A stretch of DNA of 5,646 nucleotides from Desulfobacteraceae bacterium (lineage in GTDB: Bacteria > Desulfobacterota > Desulfobacteria > Desulfobacterales > SG8-13): contig JARFQH010000086.1 of assembly GCA_029287875.1 (NCBI GenBank), positions 1 to 5,646 on the forward strand. The letters run 5' to 3'. The translations under genes and the position numbers were made by a program. Below the pieces are notes generated by a model. That model was not told the origin of the DNA. It did no database searches and saw only the letters and a program-made list of their open reading frames with translations. Shown here piece by piece: positions 1-5,646 of this stretch. The first letter of the stretch is position 1. Every line of letters begins with the position of its first letter.

Positions 1-2
1 TG

Positions 3-1853
3 GTGAACGTCATCAATGAAAGTGCCGATCGCTACGAGGACCTCTTCAACCAGGTTGAGAAAAAAATTGACAGCGCCCGGGCGGAAGCCGAGGAAGAAAA
101 AAATATTCTGGCGGCCATCGTTGCGGAACTACCCGAAGGCGTACTGATCTGCAACACGGAGGGCCAGATCCTTCTTTACAACACGCGTGTCGCGCAGCTG
201 CTCATCGGCACAGCTGAAAACGAGCCCGTCGACTCGGTTCCTCCGAAATCCGGCTCGGGCCGTTTCATCGGCCTCGGTCGCTCCGTATTCGGTCTCATCG
301 ACAAACACCTCATTGTGCATGCTCTGGGGGAAATAGCGGACAAACTGAAGCGAAAAGAATCGGATGTCGTGGCCTACTTCGTGGTCTTCGGTCTGGACCG
401 CCGGCTGCTGCGGGTCGAAGCCGTTCCGATTCTGAACCACCGGCGAGAATTTACCGGCTTCATTCTCATCTTTCACGACATAACCCAGCAACTCGAGACC
501 GAAAAACAGCTGGATACGCTGCTGCGCTCTCTCTCCCGTAGCACGCGGTCCTCACTGGCAAGCATCAGGGCCGCCATTGAAGCGATCCTCGATTACCCGG
601 GCATGGACAGCCGACAACTGCAGAAATTCAAAGAGATTATCCATCAGGAATCGATTGCCATCGGAAAAATTATCGACAAGACCACTTCCTATTACTCCCG
701 CCAGCTGCAGACCCGTTATCCGCTGGTGCGCGTGCCGGCCGGCGAGATCATCGCCGCGGTGGCCGGCAAGACCAGGGAAAAACTCGGCCTGGCGGTCCGG
801 ATCGAAACCGGAGCTGTCGAGGTCTGGATTCAGGTCGACAGCTACTCCATCCTCGCCGCCCTGCTGTTTGTGCAGGAACGGTTGCGAACGGAAACCGGCA
901 GTGAAACGTTTTCCTGCCGGGTTCTCAGAGAAGGACGTTTCGCCTGTCTCGATTTCATATGGACCGGCAGACCGATCAGGATGGAAACCATTCGAAAATG
1001 GCAGGATCAACCGGTAGCGGTTGCCGATGAAGTGCTGTCCTCGACGCTCAGAGAGGTCATCGGGCATCACAGAGCCGAAATCTGGTCGCACTCCTTAGGC
1101 ACCGGCGGACAGGCCTATCTGCGTTTCCTGTTTCCGGCGACGGATACAGCCGATGTCGAACACATCCGTAACCTGACCATATTGTCAAGGAGTCGACCGG
1201 AGTTTTTTGACTTCGATCTATTCAGTCAACCCGGCCAGGTTCCGGAACTGGACAACCGCAAATTGACCGAATTGACGTACACGGTCTTTGACACGGAAAC
1301 CACCGGTCTCGATCCGAAAGGCGGGGATGAAATCATCTCGATCGGCGCGGTTCGCGTCGTCAACAACCGGCTGCTGCACTCCGAGTTCTTCGACCAACTG
1401 GTCGATCCGCAACGCGAAATCCCCCCACAGTCGATCAGCATTCACGGCATCCAACCGCCGATGCTCAAAAATCAACCCACCATCGAGCGGGCGTTGCCTC
1501 TCTTTCACCAGTTTGCCGATGAAACGATTCTGGTGGCGCACAACGCGGCGTTCGACATGCGAATGCTGCAGCTTAAAGAAGCCGCCGCGGGTGTCAAGTT
1601 CGCGAATCCGGTACTGGACACCCTGCTCCTGTCCGCCGTCGTGCACCCCGGCCATAAGGATCATGATATGGAGCAGATAGCCGAGCGACTGGGCGTCAGC
1701 ATCGTCGGACGTCACACGGCCCTTGGCGATGCCATCGCCACGGGCGAGATCTTCCTCAAGCTGATCCCGCTGCTCGAAAGTCAGGGCATCACGACGCTGA
1801 AACAGGCCCGCTCCGCTTCCCGCAAATCCTACTATGCCCGGTTGAAGTACTAA
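3..1853 (+). CDS. PAS / degenerate histidine-kinase core / DEDDh 3'-5' exonuclease fusion (5' end probably outside window)
   Basis: The frame is open to the left edge. The GTG at 3 is only the first possible start, and the charged helix at residues 1-37 leading into the PAS domain resembles a post-HAMP coiled coil, so the true protein is probably longer and perhaps membrane-anchored (inference). Seen: PAS-like domain about 38-165 (LPEGVLICNTEGQILLYN at 43-60, FILIFHDITQQ at 153-163). Residues 167-235 resemble a HisKA two-helix hairpin, but RSTRSSLAS stands where HELRTPLxS is expected, so the phospho-accepting His is missing. Residues 260-380 resemble a worn-down HATPase: 'GHHRAEIWSHS' and 'YLRFLFPA' echo the end of that fold, but no N, G1 or G2 box is visible. 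The exonuclease spans about 425-595: Exo I D430/E432 (FDTETTGLDP), Exo II D518 (HNAAFD), Exo III H571 and D576 (HTALGD). All DEDDh catalytic residues are present, so metal-dependent 3'-5' nuclease activity is expected. It resembles the DnaQ/epsilon family, but its domain setting suggests a signalling rather than replicative role. It is convergent with the symporter-kinase operon. TAA stop at 1851-1853. Confidence 0.9.
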   Translation: MNVINESADRYEDLFNQVEKKIDSARAEAEEEKNILAAIVAELPEGVLICNTEGQILLYNTRVAQLLIGTAENEPVDSVPPKSGSGRFIGLGRSVFGLIDKHLIVHALGEIADKLKRKESDVVAYFVVFGLDRRLLRVEAVPILNHRREFTGFILIFHDITQQLETEKQLDTLLRSLSRSTRSSLASIRAAIEAILDYPGMDSRQLQKFKEIIHQESIAIGKIIDKTTSYYSRQLQTRYPLVRVPAGEIIAAVAGKTREKLGLAVRIETGAVEVWIQVDSYSILAALLFVQERLRTETGSETFSCRVLREGRFACLDFIWTGRPIRMETIRKWQDQPVAVADEVLSSTLREVIGHHRAEIWSHSLGTGGQAYLRFLFPATDTADVEHIRNLTILSRSRPEFFDFDLFSQPGQVPELDNRKLTELTYTVFDTETTGLDPKGGDEIISIGAVRVVNNRLLHSEFFDQLVDPQREIPPQSISIHGIQPPMLKNQPTIERALPLFHQFADETILVAHNAAFDMRMLQLKEAAAGVKFANPVLDTLLLSAVVHPGHKDHDMEQIAERLGVSIVGRHTALGDAIATGEIFLKLIPLLESQGITTLKQARSASRKSYYARLKY

Positions 1854-1859
1854 AGAAGG

Positions 1860-2017
1860 GTAAGCGTTCACAGGGCACCGCATCTGCTTTGTTGCCGGGC
1901 ACTTGAAGTACAAAAGGACGTCTGCGCACCCGACGCCTTGCATCTGCGGCACCCTGTAAACGCTTACAATTAGGTGGTTTGATGCGCATCGGACTTTGAA
2001 ACCCTGTGAACGGTTAC
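1860..2017 (+). repeat. 158-bp palindromic intergenic repeat, left copy
   Basis: This begins 7 bases after the stop of the exonuclease gene. Its reverse complement matches 5210-5367 over all 158 bases with 9 substitutions and no gaps (about 94%), and similarity ends sharply at both edges. A 16-base box, consensus GTAASCGTTYACAGGG, occurs three times: inverted at the left edge (1860-1875), and as its complement CCCTGTRAACGSTTAC at 1952-1967 and 2002-2017, the last two 50 bp apart. The first 108 bases (1860-1967) form an imperfect palindrome centred near 1913-1914 with outer arms of 28 bp (23 paired), so the RNA or single-stranded DNA could fold into a long hairpin. The remaining 50 bases contain the perfect palindrome GATGCGCATC (1981-1990). 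No transposase and no convincing target-site duplication is seen. It is best described as a MITE-like or REP-like dispersed element. Because it lies between convergent genes it might help end transcription, but it has no T-tract. Confidence 0.88.
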
Positions 2018-2139
2018 GAAGAAATTATAAGGTGTACGGTGTAAGGTATAAGGAAAGAGGAAAGGGGTAAAACCTCGGCTAACGGCGGAAGGCAAACGGA
2101 GATTGGAACGGGTAACAGGTGAAGAGGGTAGGGAAGATA
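2018..2139. other. Purine-rich convergent intergenic spacer
   Basis: The spacer between the left repeat and the end of the symporter-kinase gene is strongly purine-biased on the plus strand. It contains no supported reading frame and no clear hairpin with a T-tract for either gene. Its left half is the 7-bp degenerate tandem array listed separately. Confidence 0.5.
2024..2072 (+). repeat. Degenerate 7-bp tandem array
   Basis: Seven consecutive heptamers stay in phase: attataa, ggtgtac, ggtgtaa, ggtataa, ggaaaga, ggaaagg, ggtaaaa. The loose consensus is GGTRTAA or GGWAARA. The array starts 6 bases after the end of the 158-bp repeat. It is non-coding and too degenerate to assign a function; it may be a decayed simple repeat. 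Confidence 0.5.
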
Positions 2140-4911
2140 TCACTCACTTGGAACGATATGGTGTTTTTCTGTGAGATTGACCGGGCGTTTTCCCAGCGGC
2201 AGGGTGAAGAAAAAGGTTGATCCCTGGCCGGGCTCGCTCTCCACCCAGATACGACCGCCGTGAAAATCGATGATCCGCCGGGTGATGGTCAGCCCCAGTC
2301 CGCTGCCGGGCGGACGGCCCTTGAGAGTGTGCTTTATCTGCCGGAATTCCTGAAAAACAATCTCGCGATCCTTGCGGCTGATGCCGATCCCATTGTCCTT
2401 GACCGCAACCTGAACATGATTCGGCGCCAAGGCGAGAGCGATCTCGATGCGGCCGTCATCATCGTCACAGAATTTCACTGCATTCGAGATCAGGTTCACC
2501 ATAACCTGGATCAACCGATCACGGTCGCCGACCACCATCGGCACCTGGTCGGGGATATCCTGCGCAACCCGGATGCGCTTGTCCTGCACGAGGCTGTTGG
2601 TGGACGACAGGGCATCGTGAATGACCGCTTTGAGATCGACTTCTGAAATTTGCCACGCCATCCGACCGGTTTCGATTTTTTGAAAGTCGAGTACCTGGTT
2701 GATCAAACGCGTCAGCCGCTCGCTTTCTTTCACGATAATGGCGGTGAACTCCTGATGCTGGCGGTGCTCGATACCGGGGTTGGCGAGCAGAATCTCGGCA
2801 ATCGACCGCACTGAAGTCAAGGGCGTGCGCAATTCATGGGTGACCGTCGAAATAAACTCGTCTTTGAGCCGGTCCAGTTCTTTCAACCGCTCGTTGGCCG
2901 CCCTGAGTTCGGCACTCGCTTTTTCAAGCTCACGGCTGTAGGCAATGACTTGGCGGGTTTCATCGAGGATGTCCATGACTTCCTCGACGCCCAGCGGTTC
3001 TTCCTTGACCGTCTTGGAGACCACCACCCGTGCCGACGCCGATCCGATGGTTCCGGCCAGGAGCTTTTCGACGTAGTTGACCAGACCGGCATCGGCTTCC
3101 AGATCGTCTTCCCATTTGTAGCGCTGTCTACCGCTGATGTGCCTGAGGGCATAAGCCGACAGCTCTTCTTCGGTCCGCTCCCGGCCCAGGAAACGGACCA
3201 GCAGGGACCTGAGGTCCCCGACCGAGGCTGTACCCCGCCAGAAACTCGACCCGTCGGTTTCCCCGGCATAGCGGTACGCTTCGACAAAAAGCGTGGCCTG
3301 AGAGTGCTCGATGGCGCTGGGGCGGCTGTACAGCGAAACCCCGACGAAGAGGAGGGTGTTGAAGAGCATGCTCCAGAAAACGGCGTGGGCCACGTGGTCG
3401 AAGTCTTCCAGACCGAACAAGGCAAACGGTTTCAGCCAGGCAACGCCGTAGGGACCCCGGGTCACGAATCCCGGGTCCATGAAGCCGGCCTGAACAAGGG
3501 AAGGAAGGACCAGGGTGTAGACCCATAAAACAAAACCCGCGATCAGACCCCACAACGCACCGGCTTTCGTGGCGCGTTTCCAGAAGATGCCCCCGAGGAT
3601 CGCAGGCGCAAATTGGGCCACCGCCGCAAACGAGATCAGTCCGATAGAGACCAGGGTGTAGTATTCACCGACGAAATGAAAATAGGCATAGCCGAGCATC
3701 ATCACCAGGACATTGCTGCTGCGGCGGATGGCCAGCAGGATGGCGCTCAGGTCGGCGCGCTGGGCCATCCGCAGCGAGGGCAGCCGCAGCAAAACCGGCA
3801 TGACCAGGTCATTGCAGATCATGGTCGAAAGCGCGATGGTCGCAACGATAACCATGCCGGTGGCGGCCGACATGCCGCCGATGAAAACGAACAGTGCCAG
3901 GCTCTCCTTGTGATTCGCCATCGGCAACGTCAGCACGAACGTGTCGGCATCCATACTGCCGGCACCAAATTGCAGCACACCGCCGAACGCGATCGGTAGA
4001 ACGAAGATGTTAATTGCCAGCAGGTAGAGCGGAAAGAGCCAGATGGCCTTGTTCAAATGGTCTTCGTTGATGTTCTCCACTACCATGATCTGAAACTGGC
4101 GCGGCAGGAACATGACGGCCATCATGGACAGAAAAATATGAATGCACCAGTCGGCATACGTCCCGGTCCGGACGTCTAAGGTGAATAACCGCTGCAGCTC
4201 CGGGACGGCCCGGGCGCGGCTGAAAATGTCGCCGAATCCGTTGTAGATTCCGTAGGTGACGAAAATGCCGACCGCCAGAAACGCGATCAGTTTAACGATC
4301 GACTCGAAGGCGATGGCAGCCACCAGTCCTTCGTGTCGTTCGGTGGCCTCCAGCGACCGCGTGCCGAACAGGATCGTAAAAACCGCCAGGATCAGGGCGA
4401 TGTAAAATGCCGTGTCGTGGAAAACCGGAATTTCGGCAAAATGACGCGGAATGTGGATCAACGGATAGTCTTTGATCACCAGATAGCTGGTCGAAATGGC
4501 TTTCAGCTGCAGCGATATATAAGGAATGATGCCCAGCACGGCGATGATGGTCACCACACTTCCAAGGGTGGTGCTCTTGCCGTAGCGCGAAGCGATGAAG
4601 TCGGCGATGGAGGTGATGCGGTGCACCTTGCTGATGCGGATGATCTTGCGCAACACGAACCAGCCGAGCGTTGCAACCAGCGTCGGTCCGATGTAGGTCG
4701 GCAGAAATCCCGCACCGCTGGTGGCCGCGCGTCCCACGCTGCCGTAAAAGGTCCAGGCCGTGCAGTAGACGGCCAGGGAGAGGGCGTAAATGTACGGATT
4801 GCTGACGAGGCTCTGGCCGATTTGCGCATGCCGGTCGCCGATATAGGCAATGGCGAACAACAGGCCGATATAGCCGAAGGAAAAAAACAGAATGGTTTCG
4901 GTTGTCAGCAT
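2140..4911 (-). CDS. CbrA-like sodium:solute symporter - STAC - histidine kinase fusion
   Basis: This is a 923-aa membrane sensor kinase. The start at 4911 (MLTTETILFF) is preferred over an upstream in-frame ATG at 4986. It follows the upstream stop by 7 bp, has an AGAGGT-type ribosome site, and the protein then opens directly with the first membrane helix; the longer version would add 25 hydrophilic residues overlapping the upstream gene. Seen: residues 1 to about 530 form a symporter (SSS) domain with about 13 hydrophobic helices, including the helix 'GGMSAATGMVIVATIALST' (345-363), whose S362/T363 fall where SSS proteins place sodium ligands. Residues about 535-632 match a STAC domain ('LVRFLGRERT' 571-580, 'EKLLAGTIGSASARVVVS' 615-632). 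A coiled coil (about 650-688) joins it to the kinase: H-box THELRTPLTS with His692, N-box N806-N810, G1 DNGIG (839-843), G2 GSGLGL (869-874). All kinase motifs are intact and there is no PAS or receiver domain. Known relatives such as CbrA sense or transport nutrients and phosphorylate an NtrC-type regulator; none is encoded here. The ligand cannot be read from sequence. TGA stop at 2142-2140. Confidence 0.95.
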   Translation of the reverse strand: MLTTETILFFSFGYIGLLFAIAYIGDRHAQIGQSLVSNPYIYALSLAVYCTAWTFYGSVGRAATSGAGFLPTYIGPTLVATLGWFVLRKIIRISKVHRITSIADFIASRYGKSTTLGSVVTIIAVLGIIPYISLQLKAISTSYLVIKDYPLIHIPRHFAEIPVFHDTAFYIALILAVFTILFGTRSLEATERHEGLVAAIAFESIVKLIAFLAVGIFVTYGIYNGFGDIFSRARAVPELQRLFTLDVRTGTYADWCIHIFLSMMAVMFLPRQFQIMVVENINEDHLNKAIWLFPLYLLAINIFVLPIAFGGVLQFGAGSMDADTFVLTLPMANHKESLALFVFIGGMSAATGMVIVATIALSTMICNDLVMPVLLRLPSLRMAQRADLSAILLAIRRSSNVLVMMLGYAYFHFVGEYYTLVSIGLISFAAVAQFAPAILGGIFWKRATKAGALWGLIAGFVLWVYTLVLPSLVQAGFMDPGFVTRGPYGVAWLKPFALFGLEDFDHVAHAVFWSMLFNTLLFVGVSLYSRPSAIEHSQATLFVEAYRYAGETDGSSFWRGTASVGDLRSLLVRFLGRERTEEELSAYALRHISGRQRYKWEDDLEADAGLVNYVEKLLAGTIGSASARVVVSKTVKEEPLGVEEVMDILDETRQVIAYSRELEKASAELRAANERLKELDRLKDEFISTVTHELRTPLTSVRSIAEILLANPGIEHRQHQEFTAIIVKESERLTRLINQVLDFQKIETGRMAWQISEVDLKAVIHDALSSTNSLVQDKRIRVAQDIPDQVPMVVGDRDRLIQVMVNLISNAVKFCDDDDGRIEIALALAPNHVQVAVKDNGIGISRKDREIVFQEFRQIKHTLKGRPPGSGLGLTITRRIIDFHGGRIWVESEPGQGSTFFFTLPLGKRPVNLTEKHHIVPSE

Positions 4912-4921
4912 GCACCTCTCA
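4912..4921 (-). promoter_or_regulatory. Ribosome binding site of the symporter-kinase overlapping the upstream stop
   Basis: Read on the minus strand the junction is TGAGAGGTGCATG. The stop codon of the small gene is part of the purine-rich ribosome site, and GAGG lies only 3 bases from the ATG, which is close. This favours translational coupling of the two genes and supports the ATG at 4911 as the start. Confidence 0.6.
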
Positions 4922-5161
4922 AAATTCGGGGCTTTTTCGACGGCGACCCGCAGCGGATCGCGTTTTCTCGCGTGGCCGCGTGACAAAGACGATCATGACG
5001 ATCAAAACCGTCCAGGCGACAAACATGTAAAAGTATAAGAGCGGAATTCCGAACAGAAATGACTCCAGATTGAAAAGGGACAGAATCGGGTAGTTGAACA
5101 GGAAAAACCCGAGCAGGAACAAGGCGAACAGGCGTCGACTGATCATTAATTCGGGCGTCAT
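4919..5161 (-). CDS. Small two-helix membrane protein, first gene of the symporter-kinase operon
   Basis: An 80-aa protein, MTPELMISRR to RRRKSPEF. The frame extends upstream to an ATG at 5257, but that part runs into the 158-bp repeat and is not protein-like. The ATG at 5161 has an AGAGG ribosome site with a 6-base spacer and gives a clean small membrane protein. Seen: two hydrophobic segments at about residues 11-28 and 37-60, separated by a short loop with LFNLES, followed by a strongly basic tail (about 62-78) that by the positive-inside rule should be cytoplasmic, putting both ends inside. It ends 7 bp before the symporter-kinase and is probably translationally coupled to it. Small membrane proteins often precede SSS transporters or CbrA-type kinases (DUF485, DUF4212, DUF3311, CbrX). 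This one is similar in size and position, but I cannot assign it to any of these with certainty. A likely role is assembly or stability of the symporter domain (inference). A possible -10 (TTTATA, complement of 5180-5185) lies just upstream, without a good -35. Confidence 0.8.
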   Translation of the reverse strand: MTPELMISRRLFALFLLGFFLFNYPILSLFNLESFLFGIPLLYFYMFVAWTVLIVMIVFVTRPREKTRSAAGRRRKSPEF

Positions 5162-5167
5162 GGTTAG

Positions 5168-5172
5168 CCTCT
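5168..5172 (-). promoter_or_regulatory. Ribosome binding site fixing the start of the 80-aa gene
   Basis: On the minus strand GAAAGAGG precedes the ATG at 5161, with 6 bases between AGAGG and the start codon. This decides for the 80-residue product over the 112-residue reading that would begin inside the repeat. Confidence 0.6.
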
Positions 5173-5209
5173 TTCCAGGTATAAAGGACCCGGCATAAAT
5201 AAAAACCAC

Positions 5210-5367
5210 GTAACCGTTCACAGGGTTGCAAAGTCCGATGCGCTTCAAACCACCCAATTGTAAGCGTTTACAGGGTGCCGCAGATGCAAGGCGTCGGGCG
5301 CGCAGACGTACTTTTGTACTTCAAGTGCCCGACAACAAAGCAGGTGCGGTGCGCTGTGAACGCTTGC
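5210..5367 (-). repeat. 158-bp palindromic intergenic repeat, right copy (inverted)
   Basis: This is the inverted partner of 1860-2017: same length, 9 mismatches, no gaps. The 16-base boxes are at 5210-5225 (GTAACCGTTCACAGGG), 5260-5275 (GTAAGCGTTTACAGGG) and, inverted and slightly decayed, 5352-5367 (CGCTGTGAACGCTTGC). The 108-bp palindromic core is 5260-5367. Its midpoint, 5313-5314, falls exactly in the TTTT loop of GTACTTTTGTAC (5308-5319), with an inner perfect stem GTCGGGC/GCCCGAC (5293-5299 with 5327-5333). Outer arms pair at 21 of 28 positions. Flanks (ccac / gtgt) give no evident target duplication. This copy lies between divergent genes, upstream of the operon promoter region, so it cannot be serving only as a shared terminator. 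The open frames crossing it are judged non-coding. Confidence 0.88.
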
Positions 5368-5535
5368 GTGTATTTTATTCTTACCGTGTCCCTAAGACAT
5401 TGCCGTTTAAATGTGTTATGTTTCAGGACCGGTCCGGCGGGTGCGCTGGGAACAGGTATACAGGTATAGAGGATGGCGTGTCAGGTGTCAACGAATTGAG
5501 TTTACCCCGATACCTTTTTTATCGATTCAATCACC
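5368..5535 (+). other. Non-coding leader upstream of the last gene
   Basis: No supported gene lies here. With the right repeat and the operon leader, this forms the divergent intergenic region 5162-5535. It contains a perfect palindrome GGACCGGTCC (5426-5435), an exact tandem pair ACAGGTAT (5452-5459 and 5460-5467) and a T6 run (5515-5520). No convincing -35/-10 pair with normal spacing was found for the plus-strand gene. Confidence 0.45.
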
Positions 5536-5646
5536 ATGGCCATAAAAAAGATCTATATCGACCAGGCGGTTGCCGGCGACGCCCAGACGCTCGGCATCTG
5601 TAAAAGACTGAATCTGCCGGCTGAGACCGTGGCCGGTGCGCATGAG
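5536..5646 (+). CDS. N-terminus of a probable spore-photoproduct-lyase-like radical SAM protein (3' end outside window)
   Basis: The frame runs open from ATG 5536 to the window edge, 37 codons. There is an in-frame stop at 5497-5499 and no alternative start between it and the ATG, so this start is well constrained even though no clear Shine-Dalgarno is present. The visible peptide, MAIKKIYIDQAVAGDAQ followed by TLGICKRLNLPAETV, has the pattern 'K-I-Y-hydrophobic-(E/D)-x-x-V-x-x-(D/H)' then a short helix ending R/K-L. This recalls the start of SplB-like radical SAM proteins, a family of DNA-photoproduct lyase relatives common in non-sporulating deltaproteobacteria. The diagnostic iron-sulfur Cys cluster would lie beyond the window, so the assignment rests on N-terminal resemblance only. 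It is divergent from the symporter-kinase operon across the right repeat; no functional link is evident. Confidence 0.55.
   Translation, partial: MAIKKIYIDQAVAGDAQTLGICKRLNLPAETVAGAHE

Noticed and set aside
1218..1952. Long minus-strand frame of 244 codons under the exonuclease domain
   Set aside because: It lies antisense to a gene with intact catalytic motifs and its sequence is rich in Arg, Asp and Gly with no recognisable domain, as expected for a shadow of GC-rich coding DNA.
1789..1989. A 66-aa minus-strand frame and a matching plus-strand frame at 5226-5603 that share a basic peptide (KPPNCKRLQGAADARRR)
   Set aside because: The shared part is just the translation of the 158-bp repeat. 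The two frames diverge completely outside it, one running into the exonuclease gene antisense and the other through the leader into the last gene. No ribosome sites support them.
1860..2017. CRISPR array or attachment-site interpretation of the repeated 16-base boxes
   Set aside because: There are only three boxes per copy, in mixed orientation, and the sequence between them is conserved between the two copies rather than unique. No cas or integrase gene is in the window.
2836..3528. Plus-strand frame of 230 codons inside the symporter-kinase gene
   Set aside because: It is antisense to the well-supported STAC and linker region of the kinase protein and has no recognisable domain or start context.
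5452..5520. Possible attenuator: AGGTAT (5462-5467) could pair with ATACCT (5510-5515) just before a T6 run
   Set aside because: The stem is only 6 bp with a loop of about 42 bases. That is too weak to call a terminator or attenuator from one sequence.

Overview
The window looks like a piece of a moderately GC-rich proteobacterial chromosome. The protein families and the repeat-rich intergenic DNA are most reminiscent of a deltaproteobacterium such as a Desulfobacterales sulfate reducer. That placement is inferred from style; there is no rRNA or other marker to prove it.

Layout. (1) 3-1853 (+): the C-terminal 616 residues of a signalling-type protein that probably begins outside the window. 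It has a PAS domain, a degenerate histidine-kinase-like core without its phospho-accepting histidine or ATP-binding boxes, and a complete DEDDh (DnaQ/epsilon-type) 3'-5' exonuclease domain. (2) 1860-2017: a 158-bp intergenic repeat with a palindromic core, followed by a purine-rich spacer holding a degenerate 7-bp tandem array. (3) 5161-2140 (-): a tight two-gene operon. An 80-aa protein with two membrane segments is followed 7 bp later by a 923-aa CbrA-like fusion of a sodium:solute symporter, a STAC domain and a histidine kinase. (4) 5210-5367: a second copy of the 158-bp repeat in inverted orientation. The two copies have the same length, with 9 mismatches and no gaps. (5) 5368-5535: a non-coding leader. 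(6) 5536-5646 (+): the first 37 codons of a gene resembling the N-terminus of spore-photoproduct-lyase-like radical SAM proteins.

How it fits together. Genes for symporter-type sensors and PAS/exonuclease proteins are often found near each other, near acetate/solute permeases and DUF294/CBS proteins (family knowledge). The pair here, arranged tail to tail, plausibly belongs to one solute-sensing system. The symporter-kinase would sense or transport a solute and phosphorylate an unknown partner, as no response regulator lies in the window. The exonuclease protein carries a remnant kinase module that may have become a dimerisation or partner-docking platform. The most unusual structural feature is that the complete transporter-kinase operon sits exactly between two inverted, near-identical palindromic repeats. 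It could therefore be an invertible or mobilisable cassette, or the repeats may simply be a dispersed family that inserted on both sides.
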